From Plotosus lineatus (lineage: Eukaryota > Chordata > Actinopteri > Siluriformes > Plotosidae): a stretch of 64,000 bases of DNA. The notes beneath the pieces were generated by a model. It saw nothing but the letters and a program-made list of their open reading frames with translations. It had not been told where the DNA came from and made no database searches. Location of the stretch: positions 22,412,501-22,476,500 of the forward strand of contig CM045733.1 of the NCBI GenBank assembly GCA_024760905.1, in the 5' to 3' direction. Positions 32,421-42,997 of this stretch are shown here, piece after piece (positions within the stretch are counted from its first letter, which is position 1; each line of letters begins with the position of its first letter). Both the position numbers and the translations under genes were made by a program.

Positions 32421-35417
32421 TATCCCCTCCCTGAATCGCCACCTTATCGTGGTGGAGGGGTTTTCATGACCTAATGATCCTAGGAGCTATGTTGACGGGG
32501 GCAAATGCCCCTGGTAGGGTCAACCAAGGCAAACAGGTCCAGGATGAAGGTCCAGACAAAGTGCGATTCAAAAAACCCCTATGACACATGACATCTGAGA
32601 GAGAGAGCACAGGAAGCAGTCTCCCTTGCCCGGACGCAGGTCACTGGGGTTCCCTCCTGGAGCCAGGCCCGGGGGAGGGTCTCGAAGGCGAGCGCCTGGT
32701 GGTCGGGCTTCTGCCCATGGAGCCTGGCCGGGCTTAGCCGAAAAGGAGACATGGGTCCGCCCTCCCATGGACCCACCACCCATGGGAGGAGTTTTAGGGG
32801 TCGGGTGCAGTGTGAGTTGGACGGCAGCCGAAGGCATGGGTTCTGTCGGACCGATCCTCGGCTACTTACTCTGACCCTCAGGACATGGAATGTCACCTCT
32901 CCGGCGGGGACGGAGCCTGATCTGGTGCGCAAGGTGGAGCGATACCGACTAGATATAGTCAGGCTCACCTCAATACATAGCTTCCGCTCTGGAACCATCC
33001 ATCTCGAGATTCTATTCTGGAGTTGCTCATGGGGAGAGGCAGCGAGCCGGTGTGGGTATTCTTGTTGCCCCCCCGTCTCGGTGCCCAAATGTTGGGGTTC
33101 TCCCCAGTTGACGAAAAGGTAGCTTCTCTCCGTCTTCGGGCGGGGGGACGGGCCCTGACTGTTATTTATGCTTATGCACCAAATGACAGTTCAGAGTACC
33201 CACCCTTTTTGGAGTCTTGGGGGGGGGGTGTTGGAGAATGCTCCCTCGGGAGACTCACTCATTGTCTTGGGAGACTTCAACGCCCATGTGGGCAACGATA
33301 GTGTGACCTGGAAAGGTGTGATCGGTAGTTACGGCCTCTCCAGTCTGAACCCGAATGGTGTTTCGTTGTTAGACTTCTGTGCTCGTCACAGTTTGTCTAT
33401 CACGAACACCATGTTCGAACATAAGTGTGTTCATAAGTGCACTTGGCACCAGGACACCCTAGGTCGCAATTCGATGATTGACTTTGTAGTCGTGTCATTG
33501 GACTTGCGACCATATGTTCTGGACACTCAGGTGAAGAGAGGAGCTGAGCTGTCTACCGATCACTACCTGGTGGTGAGTTGGCTTCGGTGGTGGGGAGGCT
33601 GCCTTCCAGACCTGGCAGATCCAAGCGTGTAATCAGGGTCTGCTGGGAACGTTTGGTGGAGTCCCCTGTTTGAGAGGCCTTTAACTCCCACCTCCGGCAG
33701 AGCTACAACCACGTCCCGGAGGAGGCAGAGGACATGGAATCCAAATGGGCCCATCACTGTGTTCGGTGCTTGTCGTGGCAGTAATCCCCGAACCCGGTGG
33801 TGGACACCTGCGGTGAAGGGGGCCGTCCAGCTGAAGAAGGAGGCCTATCGGGTTTTAATAGCCTGTGGGACTCCTGAGGCAGCAAACAGGTACCGGCAGG
33901 CCAAACGTGCTGCAGCCAAGGCTGTCGCAGATGCAAAATCTCGGGCGTGGGAGGAGTTCAGTGAGGGCCTGGAGAGTGATTATCGGTTGGCCTCAAAAAG
34001 GTTCTGGACCGCCATCCGATGCCTTAGGAGGGGGAAGCAGTTCTCCACAAACCCTGTTTACAGTGGAGGTGGGGAGCTGCTTACCTCGACTGGGGATGTC
34101 GTCAAGATGGAGGGAATACTTTGAAGACCTCCTCAATCCCACCAACACGCCCTCTGTGGAAGAGGAATACCCTGGGAGTTTTGGTGGGGGTCCGCCCATC
34201 ACTGTAGTGGAGGTCACTGAGGTTGTCAAAAAGCTCCTTGGTGGTCGAGCTCCAGGGTTGGACGAGATCCGCCTGGAATATCTCAGGGTTCTGGATGCTG
34301 TAGGACTGTCTTGGTTGACACGTCTCCGCAACATCGCGTGGTCATCGGGGGCTATACCTCTGGATTGGCAAACTGGGGTGGTGGTCCCGATTTTTAAGAA
34401 GGGTGTGTTCTAATTATCGTGGAATTACACTCCTCAGCCTACCTGGGAAAGTCTATGCAGGGGTACTAAGAGAGGAGGATCCGACCGATAGTCGAACCTC
34501 GGATTCAGGAGGAACAATGTGGTTTTCGTCCCGGCCGTAGCACTCTTGACCAACTCTATATGCGCCACAGGATTCTTTTTATTTCTATTTGCCCAATCTG
34601 TCCACATGTGCTTTGTGGATTTGGAGAAGGCTTTCGACCGTGTCCCTCGAACGATCTTGTGTGGTGTGCTCCGAGAGTACGGCGTTCCGGATCCGTTACT
34701 ACGAGCCATTCGGTCGCTGTATCATCGGAGCCAGCATTTGGTCCGAATTGGCAACAACAGGTCGAATTCGTTTCCGGTGGGAGTTGGAGTCCGCCAAGGC
34801 TGTCCTTTGTCACCGATTCTGTTGATAATTTTTATGGACAGAATTTCTCGGCGCAGTCGAGGCGTTGAGGGGTTCTGGTTTGGTGGCCATCAGATCTCGT
34901 CTCTGCTTTTTGCGGATGATGTTGTCCTTTTGGCTTCATCAAGTTGGGACCTCCAGCTCTCATTGGAACGATTCGCAGCCGAGTGCGAAGCATCCGGGAT
35001 GAGGATCAGTACCTCCAAGTCTGAGGCCATGGTTCTCAGTCGGACAAGGGCGGAATGCACCCTCCGGGTCGAGAATGAGGTCCTGCCCCAAGTGGAGGAG
35101 CTTAAGTATCTTGGGGTCTTGTTCATGAGTGAGGGAAGGATGGAGCGAGAGATCGACAGGCTCGAGCATCTGGTCAGAATGCCTCCCGGACGCCTCCCTG
35201 GTGTGGTGTTTCGGGCATGTCCAACCGGGAAGAGACCCCGGGGTCGACCTAGAACACACTGGAGGGACTATGTCTCTTGGCTTGTCTGGGACCGCCTCGG
35301 TGTCCCCCCGGGAGAGTTGGAGAAGGTGGCTGGGGAGAGGGACGTCTGGACCTCTTTGCTTAGGTTTCTGCCCCCGCGACCCGACCCCGAACTTAGCGGA
35401 AGACGATGATGATGATG
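32421..35417 (+). mobile_element. Second LINE family, long copy
   Basis: Target duplication atatgactagt lies at 32410-32420 and 35418-35428. The 5' end has 'gaatcgccaccttatcgtgg'. The minus strand of the same family is seen at 4775-5475. The element ends in a short (GAT)n run. It is nearly full length at the 5' end but has an internal deletion near 35160. Confidence 0.88.
32870..35409 (+). pseudogene. ORF2 of the second LINE family (broken)
   Basis: Endonuclease: RTWNVTSPAGTEPDLVRKVE, VIYAYAPND, LGDFNAHVG, SMIDFVVVSLDLRPYV, LSTDHYLVVSW. Reverse transcriptase: FVDLEKAFDRVPRT, GVRQGCPLSPILLIIFMDRI and the catalytic FADDVV. End: GRLPGVVFRACPTGKRPRGR. Frames change near 32990, 33230, 33640, 34125 and 34410. 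MEREIDR joins straight to LEHLVRMPPGRLP, so roughly 100 residues present in the copy at 4.8-5.5 kb are missing. Confidence 0.85.
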
Positions 35418-35429
35418 ATATGACTAGTA

Positions 35430-35665
35430 ATGTGGCACTGTGGTGTACTGGTTAGCATGTTCAATAATATGTGCACAATAAGAAGGTCCTGAGTTCAAGT
35501 CCAGGGCTTGGACATTCCTGTGTGGAGTGCAGAGTGTGCATGTTCTCCCCATGCTTCTGTGTGTTTCCTCTATCTTCCTCTTTCCCATTAGTTTATGAGT
35601 TAAGCTCCAGTCACCCTGTGATCTCCACAGGATTATGCAGTTCAGCAAATAAGTAGGTGAATGAG
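35430..35665 (+). mobile_element. SINE family B copy
   Basis: Head 'tggcactgtggtgtactgg', decayed B box 'gagttcaagtcc', body 'ttcctgtgtggagtgcagag' and 'catgttctccccatgcttct', tail with 'ccacaggattatgcag'. Confidence 0.7.
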
Positions 35666-35986
35666 TGATATGACTGAAAAATAGTTCCTATTAACAGTCA
35701 AACCAGGTCCTTGATACACAGTGTAAAGTGCAGAAAGCCTGATTAGTTTATATTAAAAATATATATCAAATACTAGTACATTTATGAAGCACAATTATAA
35801 AGCCAAGTCTCTTCATCTGAGTGTTGGATGTGTGATGCAAAATCACATGCTGGGGACTATTCAAGACAAAACAGGCACAGAATGCTGTGACATAACAAAG
35901 CTGAATATCTACTACACTTGTCTTTGGTGTCTGGGCGACTGATTTGTCCATCAGTGTGCTTTGAGGATATGCAATAACATTCTCAC

Positions 35987-36108
35987 CCTGAGCTGGGCTC
36001 CACAACCACATCTGGCATTTCGGGGACTCTGGCCTGACCCATAACTCCCTCATGATCCAGGATAAATAACTCATCCTGACAAATCTCTGTCACAAAATGC
36101 AAATGGTC
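35987..36108 (-). CDS. dgki: dgki exon downstream of the accessory domain
   Basis: A 122-bp exon reading DHLHFVTEICQDELFILDHE, then GVMGQARVPEMPDVVVEPSS. It matches EHLHFVMEISQDEIFILDPD and MPDLVVE of DGK iota. Donor GTGAGA (35981-35986). The acceptor AG at 36109-36110 directly follows a (TG)n tract in the transcript, with no pyrimidine tract. Confidence 0.93.

Positions 36109-36110
<2 letters not shown>

Positions 36111-36141
<31 letters not shown>
36111..36141. repeat. (CA)n microsatellite at a splice acceptor
   Basis: In the dgki transcript this is (UG)n ending in UAG at the exon boundary. Confidence 0.9.
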
Positions 36142-36143
<2 letters not shown>

Positions 36144-36217
36144 ATATATATAAAGTTGGAAGTACATAATTATTAGCTCTGGTGTTTAAACGTGAGTCAC
36201 TCTCAGTTCTGTCCTAC

Positions 36218-36258
36218 CTGAGCCTTATCTATACGGTAAAAGCGGTCAGTTGATGTAG
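36218..36258 (-). CDS. dgki: dgki 41-bp exon
   Basis: Reads (S)TSTDRFYRIDKAQ between TTGTAG and GTAGGA. It matches ATSADRFYRIDRSQ of DGK iota. Starts in phase 1 and ends in phase 0, both fitting. Confidence 0.92.
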
Positions 36259-36340
36259 CTACAAAACAAAACAGTGGCATTACAAATGTTAAAATTATCA
36301 TCATCGTTTTTAATTGTGAAATACAGAAACTCAGACTTAC

Positions 36341-36410
36341 AGTCTAAGAAACTCCAGTTAGTGGAGAGTCTGTGTGCAGAAGCAGGCCGGGATAGTCTTC
36401 TGCTCTCATC
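36341..36410 (-). CDS. dgki: dgki 70-bp exon
   Basis: Reads DESRRLSRPASAHRLSTNWS, then FLD, between TTCCAG and GTAAGT. It matches HETSFPRALSAQRLSPRWCFLD of DGK iota. Starts in phase 0, so it can join directly to the exon ending at 42492. Confidence 0.9.
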
Positions 36411-36469
36411 CTGGAAAAAAAAAAAATTTTTTTTTTTTTTTTAAAAAAAAAAACAGTTTTGTAAATTTT

Positions 36470-36675
36470 CATTCATTCATTAATTTTCTGAACCACTTGA
36501 TTCTAATTAGGGTTGTGGGGAAGCTAGTGCCCATCTCAGCAGACTCTGGGCAAAAGCTCACCAAGCCATCGGCTATGCGAGCCTACTTTTTACAAAAGTC
36601 AGCAATGGTTCTTTTACAGCCTCTCACTATAGACATGGACGGCCTTTGATCTAACCCTGTTATCTGCACTTTTCT
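36470..36675 (-). mobile_element. Chimeric SINE (family A body, family B tail), minus strand
   Basis: Tail at the left ('cattcattaattttctgaac', 'attagggttgtggggaagct'), body at the right ('gtcagcaatggttcttttac', 'taaccctgttatctgcact'). Confidence 0.65.
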
Positions 36676-37150
36676 TTCAGCCCATTTCTTATAAACTGTC
36701 CAGGTTCCTTGAATAGGAAAATGTTGTGTGTGACAAACCTATTGCCACAGTTGAAATTAATGTCAATGACACGTGCTCATAAGCATCTGACACAATGAAT
36801 GCAAGAAGCCACATAGCACATGAAACAACACCACATGATACATCTGAACCACTTCAGTGAGTCATCATAGAGCATTTAGTGCATGTACCTGATAGTGCAC
36901 TCTTTGACCAGCAGAGGGCGTCTGATGCAGATCCTATCAAGGCAGGTGTTACACAAAGGTTTAATTAGTGATCAAGGGAAAATATGCAGTACACATATGA
37001 CCAGACATAATGTCAGTGTGGCTCAAGTTTGTTCAGAACAATAAAAAGAGGACAGCTGGTAGCACTCAATGAGGGGAGACTAGATGCAATAAAGATTGAT
37101 GATGTTTTATTTCTAAAATGAATCATCAGGCCTGGAGAACCAGGAGCTGC
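36676..37150. other. dgki intron, no recognised feature
   Basis: No exon or repeat edge recognised. Confidence 0.35.
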
Positions 37151-37154
37151 TCAT

Positions 37155-37325
37155 ACATTCATTCATATATTTTATGAACCGCTTGATTATAATTAGGGCG
37201 GTGAGGATGTTGGCGCCCATCCCAGCCGACTTGGGGTGAGGGTGGGGTACATCCTGGACAGCTTGCTAGACCATCGCAGGGCTAACACTCATACAACTGC
37301 GGCTTATACATCAGGTCTGAATTTG
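37155..37325 (-). mobile_element. SINE family B tail fragment
   Basis: 'cattcatatattttatgaac', 'attagggcggtgaggatgtt' and 'gctagaccatcgcaggg' on the plus strand, the reverse of the family tail. Confidence 0.6.
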
Positions 37326-37599
37326 GGAAAATTGAAAAAAAAAAAACAAGCTTCGGTACTGTATATAAAAGAATCGTCTGACACCGTGAAAGCATCCTGA
37401 CTAATATCAGACCCTATCCAAGTGTTTTGTGTGTAATTCCTCAAAGTCGTACTGTGTCTACAAGGAACACAGGAACAAGCACACTCTTTTCTAATTCAAA
37501 TCTGGCCTAAAATTATCACTTTTATCCACAATGCAATCAATAATTACTTGAGCAGCCATAACATTAAAACCATGATAAGCAGTTAGAGGTAAGGACTTA

Positions 37600-37790
37600 T
37601 CATGGAGGATGCAGTGGAGGCTTAGTGGTAAAGGTGACGAGTTAGTGATCCGAAGATCAGCGGACAGTCTCCACTGTCCCTACTGTTGGGCCCTTGAGAA
37701 AGGCCTTTTACTCTCAATTGCTCAGCTGAATAAAAATGATAACTGTAAGTTGCTCTGAATAAGAGCATCTGCCAAATATGCTGTAAATGT
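37600..37790 (+). mobile_element. V-SINE-like element
   Basis: tRNA-type head 'gcagtggaggcttagtggta' and a 3' end 'gtaagttgctctgaataaga' 'gcatctgccaaat', a tail widespread in fish SINEs. Related fragments at 24485 and 53690. Confidence 0.65.
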
Positions 37791-37849
37791 ACGACAGTCT
37801 CGAACTAACTAAATGTAAAGTAAATACAGTATCATTGATTATCTTGTTT

Positions 37850-38440
37850 CGAGAACATTCACTCAATCATTCACTCAAAATCCTTTTAGGGTCATCTGAG
37901 CTGATTCTGAGCAAAGGTGGGGTACACTCTGAACAGCTCACCAGACCATCCTTATACTGTACAGTATAGGCCAAACCACACAACCATTCTCCCCATTCTT
38001 ATGTTGGTGTCGTCTAGGTACTCTGGTTTCTTCCTACTGTCTAAAGTAGGGGTCACCAAAATGGTGCCCGTGGGCACCAGGATGCTTGCAGGGACATCAT
38101 GAGTCACCCACGGGCCTGTTCACTGCTATTTTTAGAACAGGCCCGTGGCCCCATAGCGCCAGTCTCCATTGACCTGCATCTAATTTTTTTGCTATTTTTA
38201 AAAAAAATCAAATCAATATCTTCACACAGATGAATATCATGAATTATTAATAATAAGATATCATTAAAAGTAAACTGAGCAAATTTGTTATTTCAGAAGT
38301 GTGTGTCCACCTGGTAGCCCTTCGCATTAACTGGTTTGCAAGAAGTAGCTCTCAGTTTCAAAAAGGTTGGTGACCCCTGATCTAAAGAAATGCATAGTAG
38401 GCTAACTGGCTGTTCCATTACGCAAACTGAAAAAGGAGAG
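37850..38440 (+). mobile_element. SINE family B copy split by a hAT MITE
   Basis: Body up to 38046 ('gtactctggtttcttcctac') resumes after 38380 ('aagaaatgcatagtaggcta', 'actggctgttcc'). Confidence 0.55.
38047..38380. mobile_element. hAT-type MITE
   Basis: Ends taggggtcaccaaaatggtg and 'ttggtgacccctga' are complementary. The flanks repeat tctaaag (38040-38046, 38381-38387). No coding capacity. Confidence 0.7.
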
Positions 38441-38589
38441 CTTGTAGAACTCAATGATTGAATTATTAGTGGAGCAGACGCATTAAGGCTTGATGACATA
38501 CATTGGCCTGGACTGAGATATATTAGGCAGCAAATGAACAGTTTTCGAAGTTGATGTGTTGGAAGCAGACCAAAGCTCGATTCTTGTAC

Positions 38590-38715
38590 AAAAAGGCCTT
38601 TATGTGTGCATGTTCTCCCCATGGCTGTGGGTGTCTATTCCAGGTACTGCAGTTTCCTCTCACAGTCCAAACAGCTGTGATTAGGTCAACTGGATACTCA
38701 ACTATGAACTTTAAA
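38590..38715 (+). mobile_element. SINE family B body fragment
   Basis: 'tgtgtgcatgttctccccat', 'ggtactgcagtttcctctca' and 'ggtcaactggatactc'. Confidence 0.5.
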
Positions 38716-38747
38716 TGCAAATGAGGATATTTGTTTGTGTCTGTGAT

Positions 38748-38887
38748 CTTCTTCTTTTCCTTTCGGCTGTTCCCTTCAGGGGTCGCCACAGCAAATCATC
38801 TGTCTCCATCTCACACTATCCTCTGCCACTTCTTCTCTTATACCAACTACCTTCATGTCCTCCTTCGCCAAATCCATAAATCTCTTT
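38748..38887 (-). mobile_element. RTE-type LINE, extreme 3' fragment
   Basis: Only the last ~140 bases of the element. Target duplication tttgtttgtgtctgtgat flanks it on both sides. Confidence 0.85.
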
Positions 38888-38980
38888 TTGTTTGTGTCTG
38901 TGATAGCAATAACAGTCAGAAAATTGAGATAAATTACAAACTCCATATAGAATCCACACATAAAAGGAGAAACTACTCAC

Positions 38981-39046
38981 TGGTAAGACATGAGATGAAG
39001 CCTTCTGCAGGAAGGCAGGAAACATGCATTCTGCAATATAAAGGCC
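38981..39046 (-). CDS. Candidate dgki cassette exon
   Basis: Bounded by TTCCAG and GTGAGT, 66 bases, phase 0 on both sides, no stop, reading GLYIAECMFPAFLQKASSHV plus LP. It would sit between the exons ending at 42492 and starting at 36410, where mammalian DGK iota has an extra ~15 residues, but the peptide does not resemble those. A second acceptor (TTGCAG) at 39031 would give a 50-bp exon that shifts the frame to a stop. Splice-site evidence only. Confidence 0.25.
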
Positions 39047-39226
39047 CTGGAATGTCACTGGTTCAGGCAGTGAGAAGCGCTCAAGATCACGCAGCATGAA
39101 CGTGCTATAGCAGATCAAACTTGATCTTACTATTAAGGGGAACGATGTTATCGGAAACCTTTACAAAACCTGCTTTTATTTAAGCAAATCTGACCAAAAA
39201 CCTATTCACTAACTCATTGCTGAAAT

Positions 39227-41191
39227 CTTCTTCTTTTCCTTTCGGCTTTTCCCTTCAGGGGTCGCCACAGCGAATCATCTGCCTCCATCTCACCCTATCC
39301 TTTGCATCTTCTTCTCTTACACCAACGACCTTCATGTCCTCCTTTACCACATCCATGAATCGTCTCTTTGGTCTTCCTCTAGGCCTTTTGCCTGGTAGTT
39401 CCAGCCTCAGCATCCTATTACCAATATACTCACTATCCCTCCTCTGTACATGTCCAAACCATCTCAATCTAGCCTCTCTGACTTTGTCTCCAAAACGTCT
39501 TACATGTGCTGTCCCTCTGACGTGCTCATTCCTAATCCTATCCATCCTCGTTACTCCCAAAGAGAACCTCAACATTTTCATCTCTGCTACCTCCAACTCT
39601 GCCTCCTGTCTTTTCCCCAGGGCCACTGTTTCTAACCCATACAGCATCGTTGGCCTCAACACCGTTTTGTACACTTTTCCTTTCATTTTTGCCGATACCC
39701 TCCTATCACACATCACACCGGACACTTTTCTCCAACCATTCCAACCTGCCTGCACACGCTTCTTGACCTCTTTTCCACACTCTCCATTGCTCTGGATTGT
39801 TGAGCCTAAGTACTTAAAATCCTCCACCTTTCTTATCTCTGCTCCCTGTAATCTCACCGTTCCTCTTTGGTCCTTGGCATTCATGCACATGTATTCTGTC
39901 TTACTGAGGCTAATCTTCATTCCCCTCCAGGGCATACCTCCACCTCTCTAGATTTTCCTGCACTTGGTCTCTGCTCTCACTACAGATTACAATGTCATCT
40001 GCAAACATCATAGTCCATGGGGAATCTTGTCTAACCTCGTCTGTCAGCCTGTCCATCCCCATAGCGAACAAGAAGGGGCTGAGAGCTGACCCTTGATGCA
40101 GTCCCACCTCCACCTTGAACTCTTCTGTCACACCGACAGCACACCTCACCACTGTCTTACATCTCTCATACATGTCCTGCACCACTCTAACATACTTCTC
40201 TGCCACTCCAGACTTCCTCATGCAATACCACAGTTCTTCTCTCGGCACCCTGTCATATGCTTTCTCCAGATCCACAAAGGCACAATGCAGCTCCGTCTGA
40301 CCTTCTCTGTACTTCTCCATTAACATCCTCAAGGCAAACACTGCATCTGTGGTGCTCTTTCTGGGCATGAAACCAAACTGTTGTTCACAAATGCTGACTT
40401 CTGCCCTTAGTCTAGCTTCCACTATTCTTTCCCATATCTTCATCGTATGGCTCATCAACTTTATCCCTCTGTAGTTGCCACACCTCTGCACGCCTCCCTT
40501 GTTCTTAAAAATGGGCACCAGCACACTTCTCCTCCATTCCTCTGGCCCCCTCTCACTCTCTAAGACCTTGTTAAATGTTCTTGTCAGAAAATCTACTGCT
40601 ACCTCTCCTAGACACTTCCATACCTCCACCGGTATGTCATCAGGACCAACTGCCTTTCCATTCTTCATCCTCTTCAATGCCCTCCTCACTTCACCCTTAC
40701 TAATCTTTGCTACTTCCTGGTCCTCAACAGTCACCTCTTCTACTCTTTTCTCTCTCTCATTTTCCTCATTCATCAGCTCTTCAAAGTACTCTTTCCATCT
40801 TCCCAGCACACTTCTGTCATCAGTCAATACATTTCCCTCTCTGTCCTTTATCAATCTAACTTGCTGCACGTCCTTCCCATCTCTATTTCTCTGCTGTGCC
40901 AACCTGTATAAATCATTTTCTCCCTCCTTACTTTCCAGCCGAGCATACAAGTCATCAAACGCGCTCTGTTTGGCCTTTGACACTGCTACCTTTGCCTTAC
41001 GCTGTGTCTCCCTGTACTCCTGTTTACTCTCTTCGGTTTTGTCAATGTCCCACTTCTTCTTAGCTAATCTCTTCCTTTGTACACACTCCTGCACTTCCTC
41101 ATTCCACCACCAAGTCTCCTTATCTACTTTCCTTCCAGATGACACACCAAGTATTCTCCTACCTGTCTCCCTGATCACATTCGCTGTAGTG
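39227..41191 (-). mobile_element. RTE-type LINE, ~2-kb copy
   Basis: Target duplication actcattgctgaaat at 39212-39226 and 41192-41206. The 5' part (endonuclease) is missing; the rest is well preserved. Confidence 0.93.
39255..41178 (-). pseudogene. RTE ORF2: reverse transcriptase and C-terminus
   Basis: A 422-codon frame (39910-41178) holds WWWNEEVQECVQRKRLAKKK, then KAVGPDDIPVEVWKCLGEVA, NYRGIKLMSHTMKIWERIVE, HCAFVDLEKAYDRVPREELW and the catalytic FADDIVICSES. It then shifts frame near 39925 and continues (39255-39935) to the usual GDP end. One indel separates it from a continuous frame; the endonuclease is absent. Confidence 0.88.
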
Positions 41192-41206
41192 ACTCATTGC
41201 TGAAAT

Positions 41207-41510
41207 GCTTAATGCTATTCATGTTGTGGAGATGCTGAGCCCCACCTCAGCCGTCGACGAAGGCAGGGCATTCGCTGAACAGCTCACCAGAACATTGCAG
41301 GGCCAACACACATTTAAACTCATATCCCAGGAGAATTTGTAACAGCCAATTAGTCTGATGCGTATTATCTTTGAACTGTGGGAGGAAACCCAAATACCTG
41401 GAGGAAACCCATACAAGCATGAGGAGAACATGCAAAACTCCACACACAAACAACTGAGCCCAGAACTTGAGCCCAGCACCTTCTTGCTAACCAACCTCTT
41501 CACAAAAACC
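41207..41510 (-). mobile_element. SINE family B copy
   Basis: Tail 'gatgctgagccccacctcag', body 'tgtgggaggaaacccaaata', 'gaggagaacatgcaaaactc' and a decayed head 'gagcccagcaccttcttgc'. Confidence 0.65.
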
Positions 41511-41559
41511 TGGTATTGTTTGTTTTTTGTAGCTATTTTGCCACAAGCAACTTCCTCCC

Positions 41560-41606
41560 CTTCTTCTTCTTCTTCTTCTTATTCTTCTTCTTCTTCTTCT
41601 TCTTCC
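41560..41606. repeat. (CTT)n microsatellite
   Basis: Extension of the (GAA)n 3' end of the adjoining minus-strand LINE copy. Confidence 0.85.
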
Positions 41607-41890
41607 GGCTGTTCCCTTCAGGGGTCACCACAGCAAATCATCTGCTTTCATCTCACCCTATCCTCTGCATCTTTTTCTCTTGCACCAACTATCTTCATGT
41701 CCTCCTTCACCACATCCATAAATCTCCTGTTTGGTCTTCCTCTAGGCCTTCTGCCTGGTAGTTCCAACCTCAGAATCCTACTACCAATATATTCACTATC
41801 CCTGCTCTGTACATGTCCAAACCATCTCAATCTAGCCTCTCTGACTTTGTCTCCAAAACCTCTTACATGCAACATCAGATGGAATTTTCC
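41607..41890 (-). mobile_element. RTE-type LINE 3' fragment
   Basis: Encodes VRGFGDKVREARLRWFGHVQ, SRDSEYIGSRILRLELPGRR and ends in the family tail. Confidence 0.85.
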
Positions 41891-42490
41891 TTTCATCACA
41901 CACAATTAAGAGTCAACGACTTTCTTCTTCTATATATGGAGTAAAATGCAGGCCATGCCCTTATCTGTGGCTTCCAAGCCATATAATCTCATTCTCAATG
42001 CAGCTCTTTTCCATACATGGGTACCAGAACACACGCACACAAATTCTGTGATCTGCATAGTGCCCAGTGGCAAAATATCTTAGTGGAGCTGAGTTGGCAT
42101 TTTTCTGAAAATTAAAGATATTCTTAGTGGCATTTTAAGAAAATAAGAGTATATTACTGAGTAATATTTAACAAACATTAGGCTTTTAGTACTGATTTAT
42201 AATATTTCTATTCAGGTCTGCTTTTAAATAACAAACGTAAAGCTATCCTGTTAAAGTATAGAAATCAAGAATGCTAATCGCTGTTAATTTCCGGCTGATC
42301 TGACATCATGATGATTGTAGCTTTAGTTCAGTTATCTCTGCCAAGAGACTCAACTAATTACTGCATGTCTTTGTTGATAGTAAGTTTGCCGTAAAGTGCC
42401 TCAGAGGACATACTGCCCTAGTATTCATCAGCACTGAAGACAAGACAGCTGCTCTGGATGAGGACACACCCTCTGTGGAGAAAGTACTCA
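41891..42490. other. dgki intron, no recognised feature
   Basis: No repeat edge or exon noticed between the LINE fragment and the exon ending at 42492. Confidence 0.35.
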
Positions 42491-42491
42491 C

Positions 42492-42571
42492 CTCCTGTAG
42501 TCTGTTAATGTAGAGTCTACAAGTTTCTAGGTCGCAGTCTCCTCTTATTACCACAATGCCAACAGGGGTTG
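42492..42571 (-). CDS. dgki: dgki exon
   Basis: An 80-bp exon reading (S)TPVGIVVIRGDCDLETCRLY, then INRLQE, matching SIPLGILVVRGDCDLETCRMYIDRLQE of DGK iota. Donor GTGAGT (42486-42491). The acceptor is CACAG at the end of a (TG)n tract. Starts with two bases completing a serine codon and ends in phase 0. Confidence 0.93.
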
Positions 42572-42574
42572 CTG

Positions 42575-42576
42575 TG

Positions 42577-42604
<28 letters not shown>
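42575..42604. repeat. (CA)n microsatellite at a splice acceptor
   Basis: In the dgki transcript a (UG)n tract ending four bases before the exon. Confidence 0.9.
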
Positions 42605-42608
<4 letters not shown>

Positions 42609-42802
42609 ATATTAGTTAATAATGTACTGTACTGTGTTAAATACATACAGACGCTCCCCGACTTACGTTCATACATTTTACGTTTTTTCAATTTTACAAT
42701 TTTCAAAAAAAAAAGTCAAATTTTGAGTTTAGACGTACCTACGTAGTACGCTAACGTAATGACGCAATGACGCTGCATTCATTGTTTACAAACTACAGAC
42801 TG

Positions 42803-42805
<3 letters not shown>

Positions 42806-42893
<88 letters not shown>

Positions 42894-42896
42894 TCT
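42806..42896. repeat. (TG)n-(TA)n-(CA)n microsatellite
   Basis: TG, then TA, then CA units inside the Tigger-like element. Confidence 0.9.
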
Positions 42897-42997
42897 CACA
42901 GTGGGGCCAATAAGTATTGGGCAACGTAAAAATGTGCAAGTTCACCCATTTAAAAAGATAAGAGAGGTTTGTAATTTTCATCATAGGTACACATCAA

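Noticed and set aside
40475..41203. Long serine/leucine-rich open frames opposite the LINEs (also 43920-44885, 59108-59548, 6220-6957, 39217-39951)
   Set aside because: They are antisense shadows of the RTE ORF2 coding strand and recur in every copy.
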